A DNA stretch of 64,000 bases from G965212025 sp965215765. GTDB lineage: Bacteria > Pseudomonadota > Gammaproteobacteria > Poriferisulfidales > Oxydemutatoraceae. The DNA is taken from contig OZ244118.1 of NCBI GenBank assembly GCA_965215765.1, positions 1,178,001 through 1,242,000 on the forward strand, read 5' to 3'. The notes below the pieces were generated by a model. It did not search any database, was not told where the DNA came from, and saw only the letters and a list, made by a program, of their open reading frames with translations. Position numbers and translations under genes: made by a program. Positions within the stretch are counted from its first letter, which is position 1; every line of letters begins with the position of its first letter. Positions 34,764 to 43,167 of this stretch are shown here, in pieces.

Positions 34764-36083
34764 TTATGTGACATCTGTCAGGCACAGTTCCTCAAGCCTG
34801 TTGGTTACGGCTGCTTTAACCGATGCATGAATCTCTTCCGGAAAATTGCTCGGCAGGATGCTCTCCATTTTTGATATTGCATGTTTTGCCGTGTCCGCGA
34901 CTTCTTCAATGGCCGTTTTTACGATTGCCTTGGGTATGCCTGCCATGTTGCCGGTTTGGAAAAAGTGTCGGGCGTGAATGCTGGCGACCCGGTAGTGATT
35001 GTTTTTCCCCACAGACATTGCCAACTTCATTTGTTTGCGCGTGATCTGATGGGCATCAAGGGTCGGTTGTAATGTCAGGATGTCGTACAGCGGCGTGAGC
35101 GAGTAGCGCCCGCCCGGCCCTAGAAAAATGCTGAAGTTCTTCGCGTGCCCGTCTGTCGCACCTATTAGCCAGAATAGAATCTGTGCTTTGAAAAAGACTG
35201 TCTGGTCGTCAGCCGGATTGTCACTGCCCTTGAGAAGGTTCAGGATTTTGACCATTCCTGGCCCGTGATAGCTCTGGTATTTTTGCGTTGGCGGGACGGA
35301 CAGTGCTTGGCAGCAATCTTCCTGCGGCAAGCGCATCAACCTTCCATCTTTTGTCCAATGGCGGTCAAAGCGTGTGATCACCAGCGCTTTTGTGTCACCA
35401 AATGTCTGAATTTCAGACTGGTTGACTGGCAGGCCGAAGGCTTGAGCCAACTGCAGGCAATAGAACTCGTTTTCGACGCTGTTGGACAGATCAACACCAT
35501 CTGATAAATGTCCGATTTTTGTCTTGAGTATGTGTGAAGTGGGTGTGGTGCCGTGTGGTTTCAGCCAGCTGTTTCCATGCCGAAGAAGTGCTGTTTTCTT
35601 TTGCGTGCCTGCTATCGAGATTCGAAAGTTGTCATTTCGGCTCAGACCAAGAGGGGCTTGCGAGAGATTGGCCAGCAATTTTTCGATCTCGCCCTCGCTG
35701 AGCGGGTCGCCTTCAATGCGTGTGCTGTCGGTGTCGGCTTCGGCACCATCGGGAATGAATTGGAGAGCACCGGTGCAGTCGCGTCCGATGGCAGAAAGGA
35801 GGCTGTAGGCATCTGTGCCGGCCGCCCCGACTTTTTCGGCAACTCGCCGACGTAAATCATCCGAATCGGGCAAGAGGTTTTCAAAGACAGCAATAACCGG
35901 CGCACCTCGATAGGGGTCTTCACGCAACGGCAGCGAAAGTGAGACGGGAAAAGCCTGCTCCCATCCTAGCCACGTCTCGTCATAGCGGAAGCCGGTGGCG
36001 CCGCTCGGTTCTTTGGAAAGGCTGCCTACGAGCCGGTTGTTCAGACAGACCCTCAAGGGAGGGTGTTTGCGACGGCGACTCAT
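34764..36083 (-). CDS. hipA: HipA-type kinase toxin (module 2)
   Basis: 439 residues, the fuller HipA length. HipA N-domain (LRVCLNNRLVGSLSKEPSG), then SLPLREDPYRGAPVIAVFEN, the regulatory Ser loop RISIAGTQKKTALL, SHILKTKIG (ATP Lys), LVITRFDRHW, FWLIGATDGHAKNFSIFL (catalytic Asp) and TPLYDILTLQP (metal Asp). It is clearly different in sequence from module 1. The start overlaps the hipB stop as ATGA. Its last about 235 bp are repeated at 32751-32984 beyond the DndB-like gene. Confidence 0.92.
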   Translation of the reverse strand: MSRRRKHPPLRVCLNNRLVGSLSKEPSGATGFRYDETWLGWEQAFPVSLSLPLREDPYRGAPVIAVFENLLPDSDDLRRRVAEKVGAAGTDAYSLLSAIGRDCTGALQFIPDGAEADTDSTRIEGDPLSEGEIEKLLANLSQAPLGLSRNDNFRISIAGTQKKTALLRHGNSWLKPHGTTPTSHILKTKIGHLSDGVDLSNSVENEFYCLQLAQAFGLPVNQSEIQTFGDTKALVITRFDRHWTKDGRLMRLPQEDCCQALSVPPTQKYQSYHGPGMVKILNLLKGSDNPADDQTVFFKAQILFWLIGATDGHAKNFSIFLGPGGRYSLTPLYDILTLQPTLDAHQITRKQMKLAMSVGKNNHYRVASIHARHFFQTGNMAGIPKAIVKTAIEEVADTAKHAISKMESILPSNFPEEIHASVKAAVTNRLEELCLTDVT

Positions 36084-36334
36084 CCAAAGAGCTTTTCAAT
36101 ATCAGAGATTTGACTCTTTGAACGGGGGGCAATCAAAAACTCAAGATCAAGCGTGGCCAGCAGAGCGAGCATGGTTTCCAGCTTCGTTGCCGGGTTCCCT
36201 GTTTCAATGAGCGATATGGTTTCTTGCCTGAGTCCGGCTTTTTCTCCGAGCCGGGTCTGGCTCCAGCCTCGTTCCTTGCGGGCGCGGCGGATCAGGTTGC
36301 CAATTTGCCTGGGCGTACGTGCAAGTTCAGTCAT
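36080..36334 (-). CDS. hipB: HipB-type XRE antitoxin (module 2)
   Basis: 84 residues, the size of E. coli HipB (88). The helix-turn-helix is RKERGWSQTRLGEKAGLRQE followed by TISLIETGNPATKLETML. It directly precedes hipA with an ATGA overlap. An inverted repeat upstream (ATGGTCTG ... CAGACCAT) is a likely operator. The gene plus its upstream region are tandemly duplicated (second copy 36493-36729 is broken). Confidence 0.9.
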   Translation of the reverse strand: MTELARTPRQIGNLIRRARKERGWSQTRLGEKAGLRQETISLIETGNPATKLETMLALLATLDLEFLIAPRSKSQISDIEKLFG

Positions 36335-36343
36335 GACTTTATT

Positions 36344-36386
36344 ATGGTCTGGTTCCGATAATCAATCAATATAGGTTTCAGACCAT
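36344..36386. promoter_or_regulatory. Candidate operator of hipBA module 2
   Basis: Inverted half-sites ATGGTCTG (36344-36351) and CAGACCAT (36379-36386), 27 bp apart, just upstream of the hipB ATG. The half-site matches the operator of module 1 (28177-28196). A decayed version recurs in the duplicated copy near 36739-36781. Confidence 0.5.
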
Positions 36387-36492
36387 AAAATATATCTATG
36401 ATCAGAGACCGATGAAAAAGACTGATGACATTTTGCTCACAAGCCGAACCCGACATGCGGGGCAGAGTGCCCGCTCCGCTTAAAGAGCTTTT

Positions 36493-36729
36493 CTATATCA
36501 GAGACTTGACTCTTTGAACGGGCGCAGTCAAAAATTCAAGATCAAGCGTAGCCAGCAGAGTGAGCATGGTTTCCATGCTTTGTTGCCGGGTTCCCTGTTT
36601 CAATGAGCGATATGGTTTCTTGCCGAGCCCGGCTTTTTCACCGAGCCGGGTCTGGCTCCAGCCTCGCTGCTTGCGAGTGCGGCGGATCAGGTTGCCAATT
36701 TGCCTAGGCGAGCGCGCAAGTTCAGTCAT
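36493..36729 (-). pseudogene. Frameshifted second copy of hipB
   Basis: Starts MTELARSPRQIGNLIRRTRK like the intact gene 395 bp away. It shifts frame at GLGKKPYRSLKQGTRQQ, where the intact gene has GLRQETISLIETGNPA, and returns to frame at METMLTLLATLDLEFL. The middle of the DNA-binding domain is therefore wrong. The C-terminus is also frameshifted (APVQRVKSLI). Probably non-functional. Confidence 0.85.
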
Positions 36730-37193
36730 GACTTTGTTATGGTCTGGTTCCGATAATCAATAAATATAGGATTAAGACCATAAAGCATATTTATGATCTG
36801 GAGCCGGTAAAAAAGACTGATGTCATTTTGCTCACAAGCAGAACCCGACATGCAGGGCAGAGTGCCCGCTCCGCTTTGGCCAAGATCGGGTGCGCTTGCT
36901 TTTAACAGACCGGTTTTTGCCGGTTTTCTCTCTTTGCGTTCAAGCGCCTGAAAAACGCAGACTCTGCATCTGAGCCCAACAGCAGGACTTCAGATGGAGA
37001 AGCCTGTTTCTCGTCCCGCTACGAATGGTCTGGTTCTGAGAGGCTTTGCTTTTTCTGCTGACAGATGGTGGTGGCGGCTTCCCATTGAGGAGGCAGTGAG
37101 CCTGTGATTTGGCACTTGACTGAACAATGGTGGCGGGGTGCCGACCCCGTGAGGGTTACATGTTATTGCAAAACACAGGATAATCTCGCAGCA

Positions 37194-37267
37194 CGGGGCA
37201 TGGCGCAGTTTGGTAGCGCACCTGCTTTGGGAGCAGGGGGTCGGAGGTTCAAATCCTCTTGCCCCGA
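37194..37267 (+). tRNA. tRNA-Pro (TGG anticodon)
   Basis: Acceptor CGGGGCA pairs with TGCCCCG. Anticodon arm CTGCT-TTGGGAG-type loop gives TGG between CCTGC and GCAGG. T arm GGAGG-TTCAAAT-CCTCT. CCA is not encoded. The plus frame at 37104 starts upstream of this tRNA and is not a real gene start. Confidence 0.92.
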
Positions 37268-37310
37268 TTCGTGTGAATTTGGTTCGTTTTTTAACTTCAG
37301 GTTAACGATA

Positions 37311-37925
37311 ATGAAAATTTTAGTTTTAGAAACCAGCCCTTATGTTCGGAAAGTCTGCATTGTTGCAGACGAAAAAGGTTTGGCATACGAAAGGGTGCCG
37401 ACCCATCCTAGGTCACGTCCGGCGGTGCTGACCGAAAATAACCCATTGGGGAAAGTTCCGGTACTGATAGATGACAATGGCCGGGCGGTTTTTGATTCGA
37501 ATGTCATAGTGGATTATCTGGATGCAAAAGGTGGCGAACCCTTCCTTATCCCCACTGACGTGGAACAACGAGCAGAGGTGAAAACCGTGGTCAGTTCGGC
37601 AGACGGGATCGTTGACGCAGTGGCTGTCGTGGCTATGGCCGGACTCGTGGACAAGGGAAACGTTTCTGCGCGCTGGGCAGGCTGGCAACATGCGAAAGCG
37701 GCTACAGCACTGGAGTGGCTTGAAAAAAGGTCAAAAGCCGAGGATTACTTTTGTTTCGGGCGATTGACTGTAGCGGATGTCTCCTTGGTCTGCGCGCTTG
37801 ATTTTCTGGACAGGATGAGCTCGGCACAAATTTCCTGGCGAGATCGATGCCCCGGGTTGCTTTCCAGCTTTGAAATGCTGTCGGAGCGTGACGCATTTGC
37901 AAAAAACCTGAAGCCATCCAATTGA
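37311..37925 (+). CDS. Glutathione S-transferase family protein
   Basis: 204 residues from the ATG at 37311 (MKILVLETSPYVRKVCIVAD). The thioredoxin-like N-domain has NPLGKVPVLIDDNGRAVFDS with the cis-Pro and the Ser that contact glutathione (DSNVIVDYLD). An all-helical C-domain follows, ending with the N-capping motif FGRLTVADVSLVCALDFLD. It resembles YibF/YncG-like bacterial GSTs. Substrate unknown. It sits in a tRNA-rich segment between tRNA-Pro and tRNA-Arg. Confidence 0.88.
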   Translation: MKILVLETSPYVRKVCIVADEKGLAYERVPTHPRSRPAVLTENNPLGKVPVLIDDNGRAVFDSNVIVDYLDAKGGEPFLIPTDVEQRAEVKTVVSSADGIVDAVAVVAMAGLVDKGNVSARWAGWQHAKAATALEWLEKRSKAEDYFCFGRLTVADVSLVCALDFLDRMSSAQISWRDRCPGLLSSFEMLSERDAFAKNLKPSN

Positions 37926-37929
37926 TTCT

Positions 37930-38003
37930 GCGCCTGTAGCTCATCCGGACAGAGCATCGGTCTTCTAAACCGAGGGTAGCAGGTTCGAGTCCTGCCAGGC
38001 GCG
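37930..38003 (+). tRNA. tRNA-Arg (TCT anticodon)
   Basis: Acceptor GCGCCTG pairs with CAGGCGC, discriminator G. Anticodon arm TCGGT-CTTCTAA-ACCGA gives TCT. T arm GCAGG-TTCGAGT-CCTGC. No encoded CCA. It begins 5 bp after the GST stop. Confidence 0.93.
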
Positions 38004-38075
38004 TTTTCGTTTGCATTTGTACCCTTTGCATATGTCGGCGGTGCTACGTGGGGTATAATGACCGGGCAAGAATAT

Positions 38076-38152
38076 GGTGGGCGTAGCTCAGTCGGTAGAG
38101 CGCAGGATTGTGGCTCCTGAGGCCGTGGGTTCAATCCCCATCGCTCACCCCA
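38076..38152 (+). tRNA. tRNA-His (GTG anticodon)
   Basis: Acceptor GTGGGCG pairs with CGCTCAC, with an encoded G-1 opposite C73 as in histidine tRNAs. Anticodon arm CAGGA-TTGTGGC-TCCTG gives GTG. CCA is encoded. A TATAAT at 38054-38059 could serve as its -10 box. Confidence 0.95.
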
Positions 38153-38178
38153 ATGCGTTGTCCGGTGGTTGTTTTTTC

Positions 38179-38251
38179 GGGCCATTAGCTCAATTGGTAG
38201 AGTAGCTGACTCTTAATCAGTAGGTTCGGGGTTCGAGTCCCCGATGGCCCC
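38179..38251 (+). tRNA. tRNA-Lys (CTT anticodon)
   Basis: Acceptor GGGCCAT pairs with ATGGCCC. Anticodon loop CTCTTAA gives CTT. T arm CGGGG-TTCGAGT-CCCCG. The 3' end is followed by CCACCA, so the exact end and CCA encoding are uncertain by two bases. Confidence 0.92.
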
Positions 38252-38405
38252 CACCACCGACAACAGTGCCTTCACATTGGCCGCCCTCGGTCACTGTACC
38301 CGCAAGCTGACGTTAAAACACAAGGCGGCATCCGTTCGCGGTTCTCATTCTGCAATACATCTGCGGTTGTGCGGCAAGCCACGCACCCAATGATTATCAG
38401 CGCTT

Positions 38406-39239
38406 TTATGGGCGCTCGGCTCGTGCTTTCTGCAAACTTGTGCACACGGATCTGATGCCGTGGATGATGTTTGGAGAAGGGCGGTTCAATGGCCTGGAAT
38501 CAAAGCGGTAAATTGGCACCTCGCGCAGAGTCCCGAAGTTGATTTCTTCGAACCTGGAATCGTGCAAGACGACGTCGAAGTGTGCCAGATACAGCGCTTC
38601 ACGACTCAAAGTGATGACCGGAGGAGATTGGGCCGAGAACGGGTTGCTGCCATTACACAAGGCAATAGCCTTGGAAATCCAGTGATCTGCGTTGACTGCC
38701 ATCAAGGGGTTGTTCCAAATCAGGTACAGGGTTTTCAGCTTTTCTGTTTTGGCGTTTCTCTGGCGCAGCGTTTCGAGTTCTGTCATGAACCGTTCCGCGT
38801 TTTTTTGCGCCGGCTGCGTCTGACCTAAAAGCGTGCCGACTTTCAGGAGCGTATCGGCAATGCTTTTCATGTCGGCAGGATCGGAAACAAACACCTGCTT
38901 TGCCAGCCCCTCGAGCTTTGCCAACTGTGCACCGCGTAAACCGGCTCCCCAGACCAGCGCCAAGTCGGGGCGCAGGGCACTGATCCTCTCGTAGTTGATA
39001 AAGCGGTGGTTTGCGACCTGCGGCAAGCTTTTGACGGTGCTGGGGTAGTCGCAATTCTCCGAAACGGCGACCAAACGATCCCCACCTCCGGCGAAGTACA
39101 CCATTTCCGTAAGATGCGGTGCCAAGGAAACTATTCGAACCGCCGGGCTTGAAAGTATGATGCTACGGTTCCAGTCGTCGGTTAGCGAAACAGCTGCCAG
39201 ACCGGGTACGGTACTGCATATAAAAATGAGGCTGCACAA
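38406..39239 (-). CDS. BtuF-like periplasmic cobalamin/Fe3+ ABC transporter binding protein
   Basis: About 277 residues if the TTG at 39239 is the start; the frame stays open to 39521, into the 191-bp repeat array. The hydrophobic stretch SLIFICSTVPGLAAVS is a signal peptide, so the protein is periplasmic. PBP family landmarks are RIVSLAPHLTEMVYFAGGGD, CDYPSTVKSLPQVAN, ISALRPDLALVWG and ALYLAHFDVVLHDSR. Family members bind vitamin B12 or ferric siderophores. No permease or ATPase gene lies beside it here. The start region has been altered by the repeat expansion, so the natural start is uncertain. Confidence 0.75.
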   Translation of the reverse strand: MCSLIFICSTVPGLAAVSLTDDWNRSIILSSPAVRIVSLAPHLTEMVYFAGGGDRLVAVSENCDYPSTVKSLPQVANHRFINYERISALRPDLALVWGAGLRGAQLAKLEGLAKQVFVSDPADMKSIADTLLKVGTLLGQTQPAQKNAERFMTELETLRQRNAKTEKLKTLYLIWNNPLMAVNADHWISKAIALCNGSNPFSAQSPPVITLSREALYLAHFDVVLHDSRFEEINFGTLREVPIYRFDSRPLNRPSPNIIHGIRSVCTSLQKARAERP

Positions 39240-39322
39240 TGGAAATTGCGTTGCAAAAAAATCGGGTACGCGAAAGCGGATACGCCAGGCAGGGTGCCTC
39301 GTGCCAAAAAACCATGTCCCAA

Positions 39323-41602
39323 AAAGCCATGCCCAGAGTATCGAAAAAGCACCCAAGGCTTCCGACCCGGGAAGCAATGGTCTCGCTTGTGTGTTCAGTT
39401 GAGGATGCCGTGCTTCCGGGAAAGATAAGAGTTCATGCTGATTCGCAGTGAGTTTTGTCCTGCCTGGTGGCTGCCCGGTGCCCATTCTCAGACGCTTTGG
39501 GCAAACTTGCTTCAAAGCCATGTCCAGAGTATCGAGAAGGTGCCCAAAGCTTCCGACCCGGGAAGCAATGGTCTTGCTTGTGTGTTCAGTTGAGGATGCC
39601 GTGCCCTTGGGAAAGATAAGAGTTCATGCTGATTCGCAGTGAGTTTCGTCCTGCCTGGTGGCTGCCCGGTGTCCATTCTCAGACGCTTTGGGCAAACTTG
39701 CTTCAAAGCCATGTCCAGAGTATCGAAAAAGTACCCAAAGCTTCCGACCCGGGAAGCAATGGTCTCGTTTGTGTGTTCAGTTGAGGATGCCGTGCTTCCG
39801 GGAGAGATAAGAGTTCATGCTGACTCGCAGTGAGTTTCGTCCTGCTTGGTGGCTGCCCGGTGCCCATTCTCAGACGCTTTGGGCAAACTTGCTTCAAAGC
39901 CATGTCCAGAGTATCGAAAAAGTGCCCAAAGCTTCCGACCCGGGAAGCAATGGTCTCGCTTGTGTGTTCAGTTGGGGATGCCGTGCTTCCGGGAAAGATA
40001 AGAGTTCATGCTGATTCGCAGTGAGTTTTGTCCTGCCTGGTGGCTGCCCGGTGCCCATTCTCAGACGCTTTGGGCAAACTTGCTTCAAAGTTATGTCCAG
40101 AGTATCGAAAAAGTGCCCAAGGCTTCCGGCCCGGGAAGCAATGGTCTTGCTTGTGTGTTCAGTTGAGGATGCCGTGCTTCCGGGAAAGATAAGAGTTCAT
40201 GCTGATTCGCAGTGAGTTTCGTCCTGCCTGGTGGCTGCCCGGTGCCCATTCTCAGACGCTTTGGGCAAACTTGCTTCAAAGCCATGTCAAGAGTATCGAA
40301 AAAGCGCCCAAAGCTTCCGACCCGGGAAGCAATGGTCTCGCTTGTGTGTTCAGTTGAGGATGCCGTGCCCTTGAGAAAGATAAGAGTTCATGCTGACTCG
40401 CAGTGAGTTTCGTCCTGCCTGGTGGTTGCCCGGTGCCCATTCTCAGACGCTTTGGGCAAACTTGCTTCAAAGCCATGTTCAGAGTATCGAAAAAGTGCCC
40501 AAAGCTTCCGAGCAGGGAAGCAATGGTCTTGCTTGTGTGTTCAGTTGAGGATGCCGTGCCCTTGGGAAAGATAAGAGTTCATGCTGATTCGCAGTGAGTT
40601 TCGTCCTGCCTGGTGGCTGCCCGGTGCCCATTCTCAGACGCTTTGGGCAAACTTGCTTCAAAGCCATGTCCAGAGTATCGAAAAAGTGCCCAAAGCTTCC
40701 GACCCGGGAAGCAATGGTCTTGCTTGTGTGTTCAGTTGAGGATGCCGTGCTTCCGGGAAAGATAAGAGTTCATGCTGACTCGCAGTGAGTTTCGTCCTGC
40801 CTGGTGGCTGCCCGGTGCCCATTCTCAGACGCTTTGGGCAAACTTGCTTCAAAGCCATGTCCAGAGTATCGAAAAAGTGCCCAAAGCTTCCGGCCCGGGA
40901 AGTAATGGTCTTGCTTGTGTGTTCAGTTGGGGATGCCGTGCTTCCGGGAAAGATAAGAGTACATGCTGATTCGCAGTGAGTTTCGTCCTGCCTGGTGCCC
41001 ATTCTCAGACGCTTTGGGCAAACTTGCTTCAAAGCCATGTCCAGAGTATCGAAAAAGTACCCAAAGCTTCCGAGCAGGGAAGCAATGGTCTCGCTTGTGT
41101 GTTCAGTTGAGGATGCCGTGCTTCCGGGAAAGATAAGAGTTCATGCTGATTCGCAGTGAGTTTCGTCCTGCCTGGTGGCTGCCCGGTGCCCATTCTCAGA
41201 CGCTTTGGGCAAACTTGCTTCAAAACCATGTCCAGAGTATCGAGAAGGTGCCCAAAGCTTCCGACCCGGGAAGCAATGGTCTCGCTTGTGTGTTCAGTTG
41301 AGGATGCCGTGCTTCCGGGAAAGATAAGAGTTCATGCTGACTCGCAGTGAGTTTCGTCCTGCCTGGTGGCTGCCCGGTGTCCATTCTCAGACGCTTTGGG
41401 CAAACTTGCTTCAAAGCCATGTCCAGAGTATCGAAAAAGTGCCCAAGGCTTCCGACCCGGGAAGCAATGGTCTTGCTTGTGTGTTCAGTTGAGGATGCCG
41501 TGCTTCCGGGAAAGATAAGAGTTCATGCTGATTCGCAGTGAGTTTCGTCCTGCCTGGTGGCTGCCCGGTGCCCATTCTCAGACGCTTTGGGCAAACTTGC
41601 TT
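39323..41602 (+). repeat. Twelve tandem copies of a 191-bp unit between btuF-like gene and yheT
   Basis: The unit joins btuF-side upstream sequence (AAAGCCATGTCCAGAGTATC to GGGAAAGATAAGAG) with the first 26 codons of yheT (ATG CTG ATT CGC onward, to GGGCAAACTTGCTT). yheT-type ATGs occur at 39435, 39626, 39817, 40008, 40199, 40390, 40581, 40772, 40963, 41143, 41334 and 41525. All are 191 bp apart except 40963-41143 (180, an 11-bp deletion). Only the last runs into complete yheT. Units differ at a few positions, in shuffled combinations. This region therefore holds the promoters of both divergent genes in many copies. Confidence 0.95.
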
Positions 41603-42544
41603 CGGCCCGTTTTGCCCATTACGACTGAGCATCGACGGCTGGAACTGCCCGACGGGGATTTTCTGGATCTGCGTTTCGCGGGTTCGCCGGATGGCCCGAT
41701 CTCGCTGATCATGCCGGGTCTTGGCGGCTCTCTGAATTCTCGCTACGCGGTCGGCATGATGAAAAAATTGGTAAGACAAGGGTTTTTCTGCGTTTTTATC
41801 TGCTACCGAAATTGCTCAGGAGAGCCCAATCGTCTGCCAAGCAGCTTTCATGCCGGGGAAACGGGTGATTTGGGCTTTGTCATTGAACGTCTCAAGCATT
41901 GGTATCCTGGCCGCCCGATTGTCGCGATTGGTTATTCCCTGGGTGCGAACATGTTGCTGAAGTACCTGGGGGAGCGGGGAGATCACTCCAGCCTGGAGGC
42001 AGCAGTCGCTGTTTCGGTGCCTTTTGATCTTGCGCAAACCGTTTACTGCCTGACGCACGGGTTCTCGCGGATCTATCAAGTCAACCTGCTTATTGGCCTG
42101 AAAAAAAAGTTTTTGCGAAAATCCGCGCTCATTTCGATTCCGGGGGTTTCCAGGCAGGAAGTCATCTCTACGAGAACTCTCCGGGAATTCGATGAGGTGG
42201 CGACATCCAGGTTGCATGGTTTTCAGAACGCCGAGCACTACTATCGGTCTGCGAGTTGCCGTCCCTACATGCGTGACATTGTTGTTCCGACCCTCGTGTT
42301 GCAGGCACGAGATGATCCTTTTTCCCTGCCCGAGTCCTTACCCAAGGACAGCGAACTGTCGCCGCATGTTAGCATTGAAGCCAGTGAATACGGGGGTCAT
42401 GTCGGGTTTGTTTCAGGTAGTTCGCCTTTGCGCCCACGCTACTGGCTGGAAGAAAGGATTGCCGGCTATTTTATTGATGATATGCACATAGGCGGGTCGA
42501 CATCGGGGAGCCGGAGGCGAAGCTCTTGCCGGGTGACGGACTAA
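41525..42544 (+). CDS. yheT: YheT-family alpha/beta hydrolase
   Basis: 339 residues. RPAWWLPGAHSQTLWANLL and LPDGDFLDLRF at the N-terminus, the oxyanion region LIMPGLGGSLNSRY, FCVFICYRNCSGEPNRLP, the nucleophile elbow VAIGYSLGANMLLKYL (Ser near 139), LVLQARDDPF (Asp) and YGGHVGFV (His). These define the YheT/ABHD esterase family, whose substrate in bacteria is not well defined. Start at 41525 is the twelfth copy of the repeated ATG. The C-terminal about 20 residues (GGSTSGSRRRSS) are low complexity. Confidence 0.9.
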   Translation: MLIRSEFRPAWWLPGAHSQTLWANLLRPVLPITTEHRRLELPDGDFLDLRFAGSPDGPISLIMPGLGGSLNSRYAVGMMKKLVRQGFFCVFICYRNCSGEPNRLPSSFHAGETGDLGFVIERLKHWYPGRPIVAIGYSLGANMLLKYLGERGDHSSLEAAVAVSVPFDLAQTVYCLTHGFSRIYQVNLLIGLKKKFLRKSALISIPGVSRQEVISTRTLREFDEVATSRLHGFQNAEHYYRSASCRPYMRDIVVPTLVLQARDDPFSLPESLPKDSELSPHVSIEASEYGGHVGFVSGSSPLRPRYWLEERIAGYFIDDMHIGGSTSGSRRRSSCRVTD

Positions 42545-42551
42545 GCGAACC

Positions 42552-43112
42552 GTGCGAGTACGACCGCGACACCGGGGTGGAAAAAGTTGTTTTGGCTGGT
42601 CGCTGATTGCTGTGCACTGGGGCACCGTTGTTCTGGTGCTTTCTCTGTTCGCGCTCGGTTTGTATATGACCGATCTGAACTATTACGACGCGTACTACTA
42701 TTCCGCTCCTTACTACCACAAGAGTTTTGGCATGTTGCTGTTCCCGATCGTTTTGTTTTGGTTTTGCCACCGAATGCTGGTTCGTCGTCCGTTTCGCTCT
42801 CCCGCGCTAAAACCTTGGGAGGAGATTGCGTCACGGTTTGTGCACCTCGCCATGCTGTGGCTGATTTTCGCCATTGCTTTCACCGGCTATCTAATTCCCA
42901 CGGCCGAAGGTGAGCCGGTGGAAGTCTTTAGCTGGTTCAGCGTGCCGGCGCTGCTGACCGAAGTCCCCGGGCCGGAAGATATGGCTGGTGATATGCACTA
43001 TTACTTGTCTTGGGTACTGATGGCTTTGGTTGGACTGCATGCATCTGCGGCATTGAAACACCATTTTTTACATCGTGATCGAACCTTGCTTCAAATGCTG
43101 GGTCGTGACTGA
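42552..43112 (+). CDS. Cytochrome b561
   Basis: 186 residues with four membrane helices, for example FGWSLIAVHWGTVVLVLSLF, FGMLLFPIVLFWFCHRMLV, FVHLAMLWLIFAIAFTGYLI and HYYLSWVLMALVGLHASAAL. Haem-ligand histidines lie in these helices (VHW, YYHKSFG, RFVHLA, GLHA). CybB-type cytochromes oxidise ubiquinol and pass electrons, for instance to superoxide. Probably a GTG start 7 nt after yheT. The YceI gene next to it is a frequent partner in gammaproteobacteria. Confidence 0.88.
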   Translation: MRVRPRHRGGKSCFGWSLIAVHWGTVVLVLSLFALGLYMTDLNYYDAYYYSAPYYHKSFGMLLFPIVLFWFCHRMLVRRPFRSPALKPWEEIASRFVHLAMLWLIFAIAFTGYLIPTAEGEPVEVFSWFSVPALLTEVPGPEDMAGDMHYYLSWVLMALVGLHASAALKHHFLHRDRTLLQMLGRD

Positions 43113-43167
43113 TTTTATGTGCCAGATAAAATAATTTGGCTGAATTTTAAGCAATACGGAGGAGACT

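Larger units (their letters stand above)
36080..36870. repeat. Two tandem 395-bp copies of hipB plus its upstream region
   Basis: ATG positions 36334 and 36729 are 395 bp apart. Each unit runs from the hipB 3' end through the operator to CCGACATGCNGGGCAGAG and GCCCGCTCCGCTT. The copy nearest hipA is intact; the outer one has decayed. 36870-37193 holds no other gene that I can see. Confidence 0.85.

Noticed and set aside
37104..37310. Upstream extension of the GST gene
   Set aside because: The extension reads through tRNA-Pro; the ATG at 37311 gives the canonical GST N-terminus.
39323..41602. CRISPR-like array
   Set aside because: The 191-bp units are contiguous and homogeneous, with no short repeats separated by unique spacers, and they derive from the yheT start. 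No cas genes are nearby.
39512..41779. Chain of 64-66 residue frames on both strands within the yheT array (MSFVLPGG and MALKQVCP types)
   Set aside because: They are out-of-frame readings of the repeated unit. Only the frame starting MLIRSEFRPAWW matches yheT, so the others are treated as shadows.
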